From Aquincola sp. (lineage in GTDB: Bacteria > Pseudomonadota > Gammaproteobacteria > Burkholderiales > Burkholderiaceae_C), in assembly GCA_029884035.1 (NCBI GenBank), contig JAOUIM010000292.1, positions 1-5,101 of the forward strand: DNA of 5,101 bases, read 5' to 3'. How positions within the stretch are numbered: position 1 is the first letter of the stretch; each line of letters begins with the position of its first letter. Under the pieces are notes generated by a model. The model was not told where the DNA came from. It saw only the letters and a list, made by a program, of their open reading frames with translations, and ran no database searches. The translations under genes were made by a program, and so were the position numbers. Shown piece after piece: positions 4,857 through 5,101 of the stretch.

Positions 4857-5101
4857 TCACCCACCCCTGCGCCCCCGCCCCCTCATCTGCGCCAGCGGCC
4901 GCTTCCCCTTCAACTGCCGCTCGATGCCGTCGTTGAGCTGCCCGCGCAGTGCCAGCACGTCTCCCACGTGCCCGTAGGCGCCGGGAAAGCGCAGGTCCAG
5001 CCACAGCCACAGCGTGCAGGCGCGCAGCGCCTGCTCCATCGCATCAAGCCGGCTGTGGCCGTCCACCTGGTCCAGGAACCACGGGGTGCCGGCCTGGCCT
5101 G
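4857..5101 (-). CDS. Probable SUV3-like DEAD/DEAH-box helicase, C-terminal end (5' part outside window)
   Basis: The frame is open from the right edge to a TGA at 4857-4859, giving 81 visible C-terminal residues. The GTG at 5066 is internal, since the frame continues upstream through PWFLDQVDGHSRLDAM. The segment LDAMEQALRACTLWLWLDLRFPGAYGH, followed by a helical ALRGQLNDGIERQL, resembles the C-terminal domain of SUV3-type RNA/DNA helicases, in which an aromatic YLWL.RFP motif is typical. The protein ends in a basic tail (RGRGRRGG) that could bind nucleic acid. No helicase core motif lies in the window, so the family call rests on this tail alone. The gene converges on the zinc-ribbon ORF with 31 bp between their stops, a gap in which I see no clear terminator. 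Confidence 0.6.
   Translation of the reverse strand, partial: GQAGTPWFLDQVDGHSRLDAMEQALRACTLWLWLDLRFPGAYGHVGDVLALRGQLNDGIERQLKGKRPLAQMRGRGRRGG

Overview
The window is GC-rich and densely packed, with the codon use and gene families of a betaproteobacterium. I would guess Burkholderiales (Comamonadaceae or Rubrivivax/Leptothrix-like), but this is inferred from protein flavour and base composition, not from a marker gene. No rRNA, tRNA, CRISPR array or insertion sequence is visible.

Layout from left to right. (1) Positions 3-908, + strand: the C-terminal part of an Lhr-type, ligase-associated DEXH-box helicase, cut by the left edge. (2) 999-1592, +: a secreted staphylococcal-nuclease-type thermonuclease with all its catalytic residues. 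(3) A small hairpin at 1601-1621 lies at the convergent junction. (4) 2043-2957, -: an arginase, followed with a 4-nt GTGA overlap by a 141-residue four-helix membrane protein (1621-2046, -). (5) A perfect 15-bp hairpin (3049-3083) separates the arginase from a RIO1-family protein kinase (3121-3969, -). (6) A perfect 25-bp palindrome (3996-4020) lies between the divergent kinase gene and a type II toxin-antitoxin operon on the + strand: a RelE-family toxin (4043-4423), an XRE/HigA-type antitoxin (4410-4724), and a 34-codon zinc-ribbon ORF (4721-4825). (7) 4857 to the right edge, -: the C-terminal end of a probable SUV3-like helicase.

The most interesting part is 3970-4830. The toxin-antitoxin genes overlap by 14 nt, and the antitoxin overlaps the CPSC/CRYC zinc-ribbon micro-ORF by 4 nt, so the unit looks like a three-cistron operon rather than a plain pair. 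Its presumed operator, the 25-bp palindrome, also occupies the -35 region of the divergent RIO kinase gene, so the antitoxin may control a chromosomal kinase as well as its own operon.

A second pattern concerns starts. Both the arginase and the RIO kinase lack a Shine-Dalgarno sequence and carry GACAAT 7-8 nt before the ATG. If this is a -10 element, transcription would begin at or next to the start codon (leaderless or nearly so).
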